Positions 1 through 11,751 of a DNA stretch of 64,000 nt are shown here, piece by piece. Where the stretch lies: positions 1,302,001 through 1,366,000 of the forward strand of contig CAMRHE010000354.1 of assembly GCA_947044405.1 (NCBI GenBank), written 5' to 3'. Every line of letters starts with the position of its first letter. Positions within the stretch are counted from its first letter, which is position 1. The position numbers and the translations under genes were made by a program. Under the pieces are notes generated by a model. The model was not told where the DNA came from. It did not search any database and saw only the letters and a program-made list of their open reading frames with translations. Source of the stretch: Leptodactylus fallax. Taxonomy: Eukaryota > Chordata > Amphibia > Anura > Leptodactylidae.

Positions 1-3000
1 CTCGGTGGTGCTTTGGAATCTGCATGCCTTAATGTTATGTTTGCTTCTTTTTTTTTTTTTTTTTAGGTCTACGGGTCTCATCTATTATGCTTATTATTGG
101 ATTGTTTTAGCGGAGTGGGGCGGGGTGGGGTTCCGGTGACTCCCCTTCCTTCCTTCTTTTTACTGGTGGTTGGGGATCCACCGCCTCCCCTCCGACCTCC
201 TGTCCACGCTCTCCCCCCTAAGGGGATACTTGGACTGTGCGGCCATTGATCCTGATTGGACCTCTGGCTGCCCTCATTGGTCCCCAGGCGAGTGACTTAG
301 CCTCGCCCACAAAGTATTGTTTAACTGTTTTTATTTTTACTTTGTCATTTATGATGTCTTTTGCCTCCCTCCCTCCCTCTCTTTCCCCCCCCCTCCCTGA
401 TCTAGAGACCCTGCCTCGACTTTGGGTTCCTGTTTGTGGATTGCCCTTTTGCCTCTCCGAGGGAAACTTGCCAGCGTCATGTGAGATGGGTGAGCTTATT
501 GCAATCCGCCACTGTCCTCCAATCCTGGGTCCCAATGGTTAGGTGCGTGACAATTAATGTCAAGGGCCTGGGTTCCAACATTAAAAGGCGCCATGTCCTT
601 AGAGAACTCCGCTCCTTACGAGCGGATGTGGCGTTTCTTCAGGAGACTCATTTTGACCGCGCTGGTACTTTTGCCTTCGCTAAGCATTATTTTCCCGTAG
701 CTTTTTCAGCCTTCCACAATCGACGCAGAGCTGGGGTGGCTATCCTTCTTTCTCGATCCTGCCCAATTACAGTGACGACTTCCCACATAGACCCAGGTGG
801 CCGGTTTGTTATCTTGGAGGGGCTCCTTTATGGTGCCCCGATTGTTTTATGCAATGTCTATGCCCCCAATTCAGCACAGATCCCGTTCTTGCACCGGGTA
901 TTCTCCCGTCTGCGCGCTCTCCCACCATCAGCTTGGCTGGTGGGGGGAGACTTTAACATGGTCTTCTCTGAACGGGCGGATCGTCTGGCGTTACCCCAGG
1001 GCCCAACCCCCCATAGGTTGGCCCAACTTGCAAGGGAGTTCCGCAGGCTGATCCGCGCCCACTCTTTGTATGACCTTTGGCGAGTGGACAATCCTACGGC
1101 GCGCTCCTACACCTTCTTTTCTCACCCTCATAACACTCACACCCGCATTGACTACTTCTTTGGAAATGCTCCCGCTCTTCGTTTGCTTAGGGACACGAAC
1201 ATTGGCCCTCTCACCTGGTCTGATCATGCCCCAGTCGTGGTTACCTTATCTACGACTCCAGTGCCTACTCGCCAATGTCATTGGCGTCTTAACGAAACAC
1301 TGCTCAATTCGCCGACCTCCCTCGAGACCCTGCGCACACACTTGATAGATTATTTTAGGGACAACTTAGGCTCGGTAGACTCTCTTGCCATTCTCTGGGA
1401 AGCCCATAAGGCGGTCATGAGAGGATGCTGTATCGCATTGGCTTCTAGGCTTAAAAGGGACAGACAGGCCCAGGAACAGCTCCTCCAAGCCCGTATTCGG
1501 TCCCTTACGACGACTTTGGCAGCGCATCCATCCCTGGGGGTTCTTCGCCGTTTGGTCCTGGCCCGGGCGGACCTCCGTGATTTGGAGACCCGCCATGTGG
1601 AACGACTTCTCCTTTATACCCGTCAGCGGTTTTTTGAACGAGGTAATAAATCTCATACCCTCCTGGCAGGAACCCTCAGGGATCATCGGGCCTCTTCCAC
1701 ACCACACTCTGTCCGTGACCCCGCGGGTACTCTTCAACATCACCCTGATGCTGTGGCGCTGGCGTTCCACTCTTACTACTCTAAGCTGTATGACTTACCC
1801 CCCCCCACGAGCACTACTCCCTGGGGATGACTCAACACTACTGGAAGACTATTTAAAGGATTGTTGTCTCCCACGCCTTCCTCCTGAGGCCCTAACCTCC
1901 CTGAACACCCCCATCACCAGGGAGGAACTAGAAGGGGTCCTGAGGGACCTCCCAAATGGGAAAGCCCCAGGCCCAGATGGGTTCACTTACAATTATTATA
2001 AGGTTTTCCAGGGTGAACTCTCTGCTCATCTATTGTCCCTCTTCAATTCCTTCCTTTCAGGTTCCCCTATACCCCCGACTATGCTCTCTTCACTACTCAC
2101 ATTGGTCCCTAAACCGGGTAAGGACTTGCAGGATTGTGCTAACTACCGACCGATTGCTTTGCTGAACACGGACCTGAAACTTTTCACCAAACTCTTAGCC
2201 AATAGACTGAATGCTTGGCTCCCTCTGCTTGTCCATAAGGACCAGGTGGGATTCATCCCCTGTCGTCAGGGTGGTGACAACACCAGGAGGACTGTGGATT
2301 TGGTGGAGGTGGCCAATCATTATTCTACCCCGGCCCTTCTCTTGAGCCTGGACGCTGAAAAGGCTTTTGACCGCATAAATTGGTCGTTTATGCATACTAC
2401 GCTTAAGGCGTTCGGGCTTACGGGACCTTTTCTCACAGCTATCCAGGCCCTTTACTCCTTACCCTCAGCAGCAATCAAGCTTCCCCATGCATCTTCGCCC
2501 TCCTTCCCTATTCGAAATGGCACTAGGCAGGGTTGCCCCCTGTCACCCATCATATTTGCCCTCTGCATTGAACCGCTAGCGGCCAAGATTAGGCGAGACC
2601 CTAATATCAAGGGCATCATGGTCCAAGATAAGGAATTTAAGATATCTCTCTTTGCGGACGATGTACTCCTCACTCTCACCTCCCCTCATACTACCCTTCC
2701 AAACTTGCTGCGCTCGCTAGAGACCTATGGTGATCTCTCAGGGTATAAGGTGAACCCCGCGAAGACTGAGGCACTCCCACTTAACATCCCACGGGACCTT
2801 CTCCTTCTCCTCCGCAGTAATTACGATTTCCAGTGGCGGGAGTCCTCTATCCGCTACCTGGGAGTCCATATATCCACTTCCTATGCGACCCTCTACTCGG
2901 CAAACTACCCGCGGTTGTTTTGTGAGCTAAGAGCCCTATTGGACAAATGGCAACCCTTGCCTATCTCCCTTTTGGGGAGAATTGCTGCGGTCAAGATGAC

Positions 3001-4585
3001 TCTCCTCCCGAAGCTACTGTATTTTTTCGAGACTCTCCCAGTCGCGATACCTCGGGGAGAATTACGGAACCTACAGAAAGCTATCTTCCAGTTTATCTGG
3101 AAAGCAAAACGACACCGAATACCTAGATCTGTTATGCTGGCGGATAGGGGGTCTGGGGGTATGGCTGTCCCACATCTGTTACATTATTACTGGGCAGCCC
3201 ACTTACGCCATATCCCATTCTGGGCGGCTATGCCAGCATACACCAGATGGGTGCAGGTAGAGAAGCTATGGCTGGCACCCATGCATCCTAACGCGCTTCT
3301 GTGGGTCAGCTCCCCCCCCACCCCCCCTGCCTCGTACCTGTTGGGCCCCATTCGGTTTACTAGATCTATCTGGTCTACCTGTTGTGCTAGATTCTCCCTG
3401 ATGTCCCCGCGCTCATCTATGGTCTCCATACTATACAACCCCCTTCTCCCAGAGAGCCTGACTTCTGCCATGACTAAAGTGTGGTCTGAAGCTGGCCTTT
3501 ACCGGATTGCTGATATGGTTGACCCTGGAACCTTGGAACTCAGGTCCTTTGCTTATCTTACAGCTAATCAAAACCTGCCAAGTACTGAATGGTTCCATTA
3601 CTTGCAGGTGGTTCACTTTGTCCGCTCCCTCCATGGGTCTCTTAAGGTGTCACTCCCCACCGCTTTTGAAAAGATTTGCCGTGCAGGCATGTCCACTAGG
3701 GGCTTTATATCCTCTATTTACCAACTTCTTAACTCACAAACTACAGGCTCTCCTGTTAATCATCGCTATATGCTTAAATGGGAGGAGGCGGTGGGTAAAC
3801 CCATCTCCCAGGAACAGTGGCGGATTGTATGGTCTCGGGCCCAGAAATCATCTCAGTGCATTACGTTTAGGGAAACGCAGTATAAGCTGTTGATGCATTG
3901 GTATCATACTCCGGCTCTCCTTCATACTTTAAACCCATTAGTTCCCCCATGGTGCTGGCGCTGTGGAGCTGCGGTGGGTACCCTGCACCATATCTTTTGG
4001 ACGTGCCCTCTCATCCTCGGTTTTTGGAGGGAGGTCAGGACTCTGACGACTGCTCTCTTTTTGCAAGAGGTTCCTCTTGACCCTCTTCTTTATCTCCTGA
4101 ACCTTCCCCCCAGACACCTGAGCAATAAGTCATCCAGGCTTTTCTTGCATCTTTGTACTGCAGCTAAAACTCTCATAGCTAGAAACTGGAAGAAGGTGAG
4201 TCCCCCATCTAGTCTTGAGCTTGTGGCTAGAATGAAGGATGTGAGGAGTCTTGAATACCTGACTGCTGGCCTACATAATTCACGGGAAGCCTTTGGGGCT
4301 ATTTGGGCACCCTGGGACATGTATTGTACATTACAGGGTCTCTGATCTCTAGTCCTCTCCTTCCCTCCCCCCCCTTCCCTTTGGTCCTACCCTTGTCTTC
4401 TTAACCCCTCCATTCCCCCCTCCCTTGTTCACTGCTTAATTTAAATGCATATTGCTTAAGGGGGAGGAGGCAGATAGCCTCTATTTACCTCAATGCTTCC
4501 TGTTTGTTTGATTATTATTGTTTTTCTGTTTTTTCTTTATTCCTTGTTAATGAAAAATTTTTCAATAAAATTACAGTTATATAAA
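1..4585 (+). mobile_element. L1-type LINE, 3' portion including whole ORF2
   Basis: This is a non-LTR retrotransposon. It has a GC-rich leader with homopolymer runs (1-534), an endonuclease plus reverse transcriptase ORF2, a pyrimidine-rich 3' UTR, and a 3' end at an AATAAA-like A-rich tail near 4563-4585. The 5' end and any ORF1 lie at or before the window start. The 3' tail joins directly to the middle of a Tc1 transposase gene, so the LINE inserted into an older Tc1 copy. The L1 clade is inferred from the AP-type endonuclease, the RT motifs and the C-terminal zinc knuckle. Confidence 0.88.
535..4345 (+). pseudogene. L1-type ORF2 (endonuclease-reverse transcriptase), one frameshift
   Basis: ORF2 of the LINE would nick target DNA and copy the element's RNA into the site. 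The likely start is the ATG at 535, just before the endonuclease motif VRCVTINVKGLG. The AP endonuclease (535 to about 1245) keeps QETHF, GGDFN and the terminal SDHAPV. The RT shows KAPGPDGF (about 1964), the TRQGCPLSP block (about 2523) and the catalytic FADD motif (about 2651). A Cys-rich C-terminal knuckle (CWRC, then HH and C) lies near 3954-4010. The frame changes once at a run of nine C at 1798-1806; the span is one base over a multiple of three (about 1,270 codons). Otherwise it appears open, so this copy is young or the indel is a sequencing artefact. Confidence 0.88.
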
Positions 4586-5298
4586 AAGAAAAGAACATTG
4601 TCCCTACTGTGAAACATGGAGGAGGCTCTTATGTTCTGGGGCTGCTTTGCTGCATATGGCACAGGGTGTCTTGAATCTGTGCAGGGTACAATGAAATCTC
4701 AAGACTATCAAGGGATTCTAGAGAGAAATGTGCTGCCCAGTGTCAGAAAGCTTGGTCTCAGTCACAGGTCATGGGTCTTACAACAGGATAATGACCCAAA
4801 ACACACAGCTAAAAACACCCAAGAATGGCTAAGAGGAAAACATTGGACTATTCTGAAGTGGCCTTCTATGAGCCCTGACCTAAATCCTATTGAGCATCTT
4901 TTGAAGGAGCTGAAACATGCCGTCTGGAAAAGGCACCCTTCACACCCGAGACAACTGGAGCAGTTTGCTCATGAGGAGTGGCCAAAATACCTGCTGAGAG
5001 GTGCAGAAGTCTCATTGACAGTTACAGGAATCGTTTGATTGCAGGGATTGCCTCAAAAGGTTGTGCAACAAAATATTAAGTTAAGGGAACCATCATTTCT
5101 GTCCAGACCTGTTTCATGAGTTTTCTTTTAAAAAAAATCCTGTTGAAGCCTGGTTGGAAAGCAATGTCTGACTTTCATTTGTTCATTTTCATAGAATTTT
5201 TATATGTTATTACTTTTGTCAGATTCAAGTTATTTCTGTGACCATTGTGGGTTTTTCTTTCATTAAACGAGGGGTACCAACAATTTTGTCCACGTGTG
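4586..5298 (+). mobile_element. Tc1-like transposon, 3' half (ACACGTGGAC family)
   Basis: This is the 3' half of a Tc1/mariner element whose 5' half was displaced by the LINE just upstream. An open frame (4616-5038) carries the catalytic core: a GCFAA block, QQDNDPKHT (second Asp) and [10 protein letters not shown] (Glu). It ends in the terminal repeat CCACGTGTG followed by a TA target at 5299-5300. Copies at 28303 and 47782 keep the sequence missing here and show the same 3' end. The copy is non-autonomous because the DNA-binding part and first Asp are absent. Confidence 0.85.
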
Positions 5299-5302
5299 TA
5301 GC

Positions 5303-6060
5303 TCACACCAGTTTTATGGCGTGGGATACAGTAAATCAGGGGCGAGCCCAACACAGCCTGCTCAGATTACTGCCCCACCCACCCACTGTCTAAAAAAAGT
5401 TGCAAGCTGGGAGCAAGGGCTGAGATGTGCCACAGAGAGCCAAAAATGCACCAAATTTAGACACATTTTTGGCCACTTTCTAGGCACATCCGATTGTGTC
5501 TCAAAACGGTTTGTTGTTTCCTGTTCACAATGTGAACCTAAGACACCTAAGGAGCAGCTGTTTGTTACAAACTGTAATTTTGTGTGCACAAGAAAAATTT
5601 TATGATTCTGTAGTCACAAAAATGAATTCTGGGTGACAAAATTAATTCTGTGGGAAAAAAAAATCTATTTTTGTGATACAAAAATTGTATTTTGTGAATC
5701 TAAATGACTATTTGTACTGAGAAATAGGTTTTGTGACACAATTATGAACACAAAAATTAAATGGCATCATAAAAAGATTTTTGTGCATTCTGTGGAAAAC
5801 AAATTGTTTTTGTGATCACAAAATGGATCCTGAGATCACAAATGTCAAATCTTAGCAGACAAAATTAATTCTATGATCTAATGTCCCTGAAAAACAGACA
5901 AAGATATAGAGCATGTCAATTTTTATTTGACGGTCAGAAAAAACGACCTGTCAAAAAAACAGACATGTGTTATTAAAACAGCAGTGTGACAGCCGTTACA
6001 AAAACTGCAGTCACACAGTAGTTTTTCACTTATGTGTGAATAAGTCCTTAGGCTCTGTTA
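5303..6060. repeat. AT-rich repeat built from TTTTGTG/CACAAAA motifs
   Basis: About 750 bp with many short inverted motifs of the kind TTTTGTGATCACAAAA. A shorter piece of the same repeat is at 7081-7175 (shared words such as TTTTTGTGTATTCTGT and GATCACAAA). No coding potential is recognisable. The family is unknown to me. Confidence 0.5.
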
Positions 6061-6439
6061 ACATCTGGAACACGCTGAATATTATCGCCCAGTATAATAA
6101 CTAACACCCCACAAACTATATTATAGTCAATGGTATCCGTGGTGTGAGGGCTCTACAATACCGTCTTTTTCGTTCTTCTGCTCCTATGACAGGTGAGGAT
6201 ACAAATCAAATGGGCAATGACAGACGAGAACCAAAGTGCAATGAGCATGTACCAAAACTAGCAAAAAAGGGGAAAGGACAAGACAAGAACAGACTGCACA
6301 TCCAGAGAAACCTACAAAAACAGTCACCAGCCCATAGAAGGACTCCAAATACAAAACAAGAGCACCCCCACCAGGACATTCTGGCTACATGCCAGGCACC
6401 ACCAAACAGAAGGAGGCAGTAACAGCCCCTATACCTTCT

Positions 6440-6530
6440 AAGGATCAGATGTGTTTTTTTTATTATGCCATTATATGTAAAATCATAAAATTCAAAGAGG
6501 GTGGACTTTATTTTTTTCATGCCTGTAGAT
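6440..6530 (+). repeat. Solo end of a Tc1 element
   Basis: This stretch resembles the terminal repeat at 37268-37355 (shared TTTTTTTATTATG, ATATGTAAA and AAAGAGG...GACTTT blocks, ending CATG-CTGTA). No transposase sequence adjoins it. It is probably an orphaned terminal repeat. Confidence 0.5.
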
Positions 6531-6839
6531 ATAAAGATAGACAGATAAAAAGATACATAGATATGCAATAGATAGATAGATAGATATTAACAAAAATAGT
6601 AGCACAGTGACACCTAGTGGTACAGAGTAAGTACTGATAGACATACATACATCCCAAGTTTTAAAGCATTGATAGAGGGTCAAAATGTGGGGTACACCTA
6701 GTGCTCCAGGGCAAATTTTTGCATCGTAAGCCCCACCTTCAGCCTTGCCCACTAGCAGTTTGGCTCAAACCATTCCTATCCATGTCTCTTTGTGCCCACA
6801 CACAATATAAAGCCCCTAAAGTGGCCTTTTCACAGTATA

Positions 6840-7036
6840 ATGGTCCCTTTAAATCACTATGGTATAGCGCTGACGTGAATATGCCCCCACCTTAGTGTCT
6901 CCCTGAATATGCCTCTATCTTATAGTGTACCCTGAATGTGCCCTCTTCATATAATGTGCCCCTGAATTTGCCCCACTATATAATGTCAACCTGAATATGC
7001 TCCCACCTGATAATGTCCTCCTCCTAGTGCCCCATA

Positions 7037-7084
<48 letters not shown>

Positions 7085-7680
7085 TAATTCTGTGCACACA
7101 AAATAAACAGGATCACAAAATGATTTTTGTGTATTCTGTAGAAAATACAATACAAATAAGATACAAATGTGATCACAAATATATATATATATATATATAT
7201 ATATTCATACCTCTCAACCATCCCGGATTCAGCGGGACAGTCCTAGATTTTGGGTCTTGTCCCGCTGTCTCGGTCGGCAGCAGGTATGTCCCAGTTTCAA
7301 CTCCAGACACAGATGAGTTGAATAAAATGGTGAAGCAGGAGTCATCCACGGACATGATGACATCACTCACATCGCACCTGCATCTCCCTGAAGATTAAAG
7401 ACTCCAGGAGCAGAGACATCAGACTGAGTAGCAGGGGAGTGAGGAGAGGAGTGTATCGGTGTTTTTTATGTTTATTTGTTACCAGGAGGAGGGCATTAAA
7501 CTGTAGGGGCAGATGGAGGGGGAGATATTATACTATGAGGCAGATGGAAGGGGGGACATTAACCTGTGGGGGCAGCTGGAGGGGGGCATTAAACTGGGGG
7601 CAGATGAGCAGGATATTAAACTGGGGTAGCTGGAGGGGGTCATTAAACAGTGGGGGCATATTATGTTAGGATGACTGTAG
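6840..7680. repeat. Degenerate tandem repeats with (TA)n tracts
   Basis: 6840-7035 holds diverged units like TGAATATGCCCCCACCTTATA. 7038-7080 and 7178-7204 are (TA)n tracts. 7205-7300 is a fragment rich in CCCGG and GCGGGACA that resembles common interspersed amphibian repeats. 7490-7680 has diverged units of the type GGGGGCAGATGGAGGGGG and ATTAAACTG. Nothing here looks like a gene. Confidence 0.5.
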
Positions 7681-7813
7681 GGGTGTTATACTGTGTGGGG
7701 CCACAAAGATAAATGGATGGAAATGGGCGGAGTCAAAGTAGATGTAGGTGTGGCTAAATTTGCTGCAGCGCATTCTGTCCACCTTTCTGTTCTTTGAAAG
7801 TTGGGAGGGATAT

Positions 7814-7846
<33 letters not shown>

Positions 7847-7849
<3 letters not shown>

Positions 7850-9411
7850 TCATGGCCAAAAGTTTTGAGAATGATACAAATATTAATTTTTACAAAGTCT
7901 ACTGCTTCAGTTTTTCTAATGGCAATTTGCATATACTCCAGAATGTTATAAAGAGTGATCATCTTAACAGCAATTACTTGCAAAGTCAATATTTGCCTAG
8001 AAAATGAACTTTATCCCCCAAAACACATTTCAACATCATTGCAGCCCTGCCTTAAAAGGACCACCTAACATCGTTTCAGTGATTGCTCCATTAACACAGG
8101 TGTGGGTGTTGATGAGGACAGGGCTGGAGATCAATCTGTCATGATTAAGTAAGAATGACACCACTGGACACTTTAAAAGGAGGCTGGTGCTTGCCATCAT
8201 TGTTTCTCTTCTGTTAACCATGGTTATCTCTAAAGAAACACGTGCAGTCATCATTGCACTGCACAAAAATGGCCTAACTGGGAAGAGTATTGCAGCTAGA
8301 AAGATTGCACCTCAGTCAACAATCTATCGCATCATCAAGAACTTCAAGGAGAGAGGTTCCATTGGTGCCAAAAAGGCTCCAGGGCGCCCAAGAAAGACCA
8401 GCAAGCAGCAGGACCGTCTCTTAAAAGTGTTTCAGCTGCGGGATCGGGCTACCAGCAGTGCAGAGCTTGCTGAGGAATGGCAGCAGGCAGGTGTGAGTGC
8501 ATCTGCACGCACTGTGAGACAGAGACTCTTGGAGCAAGGCCTGGTCTCAAGGAGGGCAGCAAAGAAGCCACTTCTCTCCAGAAAAAACATCAGGGACAGA
8601 CTGATATTCTGCAAAAGGTACAGGGAGTGGACTGCTGAGGACTGGGGTAAAGTCATTTTCTCTGATGAATCCCCTTTTCGATTGTTTGGAACATCTGGAA
8701 AAACAGCTTATTCGGAGAAGAAGAGGTGAGCGCTACCACCAGTCTTGTCTCATGCCAACTGTAAAGCATCCTGAAACCATTCATGTGTGGGGTTGCTTCT
8801 CAGCCAAGGGAATCGGCTCTCTCACAGTCTTGCCTAAAAACACAGCCATGAATAAAGAATGGTACCAGAATGTCCTCCAAGAGCAACTTCTCCCAACCGT
8901 CCAAGAGCAGTTTGGCGCTCAACAATGCCTTTTCCAGCATGATGGAGCACCTTGCCATAAAGCAAAGGTGATAACTAAATGGCTCAGGGAACAAAACATA
9001 GAGATTTTGGGTCCATGGCCTGGAAACTCCCCAGATCTTAATCCCATTGAGAACTTGTGGTCAATCATCAAGAGACGGGTGGACAAACAAAAACCAACAA
9101 ATTCAGATAAAATTAAAGCATTGATTCTGCAAGAATGGACTGCTATCAGTCAGGATTTGGTCCAGAAGTTGATTGAGAGCATGCCAGGGAGAATTGCAGA
9201 GGTCCTGAAGAAGAAGGGTCAACACTGCAAATATTGACTTGCTGCATTAACTCATTCTAACTGTCAATATAAGCTTCTGTTACTCCTAATATGAATGCAA
9301 TTCTATTTCTGTATGTGATAAAAACATCTGACAAACACACATAAAAACCAGAGGGCAGCAGATCATGTGAAAATATAATATTTGTGTCATTCTCAAAACT
9401 TTTGGCCATGA

Positions 9412-9414
<3 letters not shown>
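7847..9414 (+). mobile_element. Tc1-like transposon, DD35E type (Traveler-like), copy 1
   Basis: A complete 1,568-bp element. Both ends carry CAGTCATGGCCAAAAGTT in inverted orientation and abut TA dinucleotides (7845-7846 and 9415-9416). It sits inside a (TA)n tract, which supplies many TA targets. It is the same family as the minus-strand copy at 11752-13318 and nearly the same length. The transposase inside is broken by one added base. Confidence 0.92.
8220..9237 (+). pseudogene. Tc1-like transposase, frameshifted
   Basis: The likely start is the ATG at 8220 (MVISKETRAV), as in the intact copy. The first segment runs to 8729 and covers the paired helix-turn-helix region, the GRPRK linker and the first catalytic Asp (VIFSDE). 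One additional A in the run near 8698-8703 shifts the frame. The second segment continues to 9237 with the GCFSAKG block, FQHDGAPCH (second Asp) and SPDLNPIEN (Glu). No other break is evident, so decay is recent. Confidence 0.9.
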
Positions 9415-9445
<31 letters not shown>

Positions 9446-9485
9446 TGTATATATATTGTCCCCTCCTGGTGCCCCCACAGTATAT
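9415..9485. repeat. (TA)n microsatellite flanking Tc1 copy 1
   Basis: Alternating TA continues on the right of the element, with a short GTATATA-rich extension. Together with 7816-7846 it shows that the transposon split a pre-existing TA array. Confidence 0.85.
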
Positions 9486-9576
9486 ATAGTAGTAAAAACC
9501 TAATACTCACATCGCCCCATTCCTCTTCAGTCCTCCCCTGACTCTGCTGGCTTCAGGGAGGTGACATCACTACATT

Positions 9577-9637
9577 ATGTCTATCTATCTATCTATCTAT
9601 CTATCTATCCCATATCTATCTATCTCCTATCTATCTC

Positions 9638-9683
<46 letters not shown>

Positions 9684-9710
9684 CCTATCTATCCCATATC
9701 TATCTATCTC

Positions 9711-9744
<34 letters not shown>

Positions 9745-9836
9745 GTCTATCTCCTATCTATCTATCTCCTATCTATCTATCTATCTATCTATCTATCTCC
9801 TATCTATCCCATATCTATCTATCTCCTATCTATCTC

Positions 9837-9886
<50 letters not shown>

Positions 9887-9954
9887 CCTATCTATCCCAT
9901 ATCTATCTATCTCCTATCTATCTCCTATCTATCTGTCTATCTCCTATCTATCTC

Positions 9955-9992
<38 letters not shown>

Positions 9993-10136
9993 CATATCTA
10001 TCTATCTATCTATCTCATATCTATCTTCTATCTATCTATCTATCTCATATCTATCTATCTATCTATCTATCTCATATCTATCTTCTATCTATCTATCTAT
10101 CTCCTATCTATCCCATATCTATCTCCTATCTATCTC

Positions 10137-10186
<50 letters not shown>

Positions 10187-10246
10187 CATATCTATCTTCT
10201 ATCTATCTATCTCCTATCTATCCCATATCTATCTATCTATCTATCT

Positions 10247-10283
<37 letters not shown>

Positions 10284-10295
10284 ATATCTATCTCA

Positions 10296-10328
<33 letters not shown>

Positions 10329-10413
10329 CATATCTATCTTCTATCTATCTATCTATCTATCTCATATCTATCTATCTATCTATCTATCTTCTATCTATCT
10401 ATCTATCTATCGT
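9577..10413. repeat. (TATC)n microsatellite with CTCC, CATA and CTTC interruptions
   Basis: About 840 bp of TATC units, interrupted at intervals by CTCCTATC, CCCATATC, CATATC and CTTCTATC variants. These recur as larger blocks, indicating higher-order duplication. Long open frames here (up to 294 codons of YLSI repeats) are artefacts of the four-base repeat. Confidence 0.97.
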
Positions 10414-10435
10414 ATATCATATTAATGTTGTGGAA

Positions 10436-11100
10436 CAGAAAGTGAAGATTCTTCCTTATTATATTATCTTTATGGCCGGTGTCCTGTTAATCTTTGGAAT
10501 AATACCTTTCTATTGAAGTCCTGGTGTTCTACCACTGTTCAGATTTGCAGAAGGCTCAGCTTCCAGACATTCATGAATTAGACATTTCAGACTTGTAAGA
10601 TTGATAGAAATATCTGGGGAAAGTCTTTGAAGCCGGAAGCTATAGACAGATCACTGAGACATCAGGTTCCTCTTTGGTATAGATAAGAAGTTGTGGTTAA
10701 AGCTCTTCAGGAAATTCTTCTTCCTGCACTTAGTTCCTGCACATCCTGCCGGCTGGAGAACGGAGCAGGAGGATGAGGGTTGTAATACACAATGTTCTGT
10801 CAGCTCTATAATATAATGTACATTGTCAGTCATCCACCCTGTATCCTACACTACAGAGAGATAGGTCAAAGTCATTGTCTCCTACCCACACCCATCCGGG
10901 GGCTGCAGCACAGACCACCACTCAACATGCATTGTCTCAAGAGTTTTTCTCTGCTAACAATGGTTCAGTAGTGTCTATGGGAGGGTCTCTGTATCCTACA
11001 GGAAGGGCTGCCCATCTGCATTCACACCCAGAATTTGTATCTTGGCGTTCCCTGTAACAAGCGATGCAAGGATTGTATTAGCCTTTCACACTGATGTGGA
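10436..11100. other. No recognisable gene
   Basis: Mixed-composition sequence between the TATC array and an inverted-repeat element. I see no transposon ends, exon-like frames with splice sites, or tandem repeats. Confidence 0.4.
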
Positions 11101-11102
11101 AA

Positions 11103-11539
11103 TTAAAGAGGACTTTTGTCCACCTCCAACAACTCCAGTTCTAATTGGTACCCCTCCACTGATTCTGGCATAATTGGAGTTTTCTCTCTAGCCCCCACCA
11201 TTCCTGAACAATCATTGCTGTTAGTTTTGGTGCCTGATACAAGATTTAGGCTCTGTACTGTCAGGTGGGCGATGTCAGTTCAGAGCAGGCAAGGGGGTTT
11301 GGAGCTCCAAACAGAGGTGGACCGTGTCAGAGCTCAGAATCACACCCCTTGCCTGCTCCAGTCTGAGACGACCCACTTGTCTGTACAGAGCCTAATTGGC
11401 ATTTCCGACACCAAAACTAACAGCACCAATTGCTCAGGAATGGTGGAGGCTAGAGAGAAAATTCCAACTGTGTCAGAATTAGTGGAGCAGCAGCTATTAA
11501 GAGCTGGACATGGTGGCGGTGGTGAAAGGTCCTCTTTAA
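11103..11539. mobile_element. TTAA-flanked foldback MITE (TTAAAGAGGAC family), copy 1
   Basis: The element begins TTAAAGAGGACTTTTGTCC and ends GGTCCTCTTTAA. The two halves are roughly inverted copies: the CTGTACTGTCAGGTGGGC side is mirrored by GCCCACTTGTCTGTACAG-like sequence. A second copy is at 54593-54959. No coding capacity. TTAA targets suggest a piggyBac- or Kolobok-type driver, which is inference. Confidence 0.75.
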
Positions 11540-11751
11540 GGAAGAAATTGAGAGTGAAGGATGTCTCCGTATTGAAAAGTATAGTCAACTATGGAAAAAT
11601 CAAGGACCATCCGGCACAATTTTATATATATTTTATATGAAAAGGTTCCTCCACACCACCTCCCAAGCTGGGGCAGTGTTGAGGGGGCCTGCAGAGTATC
11701 TGATGGTGGTGGTAGTTCTCTGGGGGCTCTTCCTGTTGTAGGAGGCCTCTA

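Noticed and set aside
8187..8219. Upstream GTG start of the DD35E transposase (MLAIIVSLLLT) as a signal or membrane segment
   Set aside because: The extension is 5' UTR read in frame. The ATG at 8220 directly precedes the DNA-binding domain, in both copies.
9561..10445. Two overlapping open frames of 282-294 codons with YLSI repeats
   Set aside because: They are produced by the TATC four-base repeat and read open in more than one frame.
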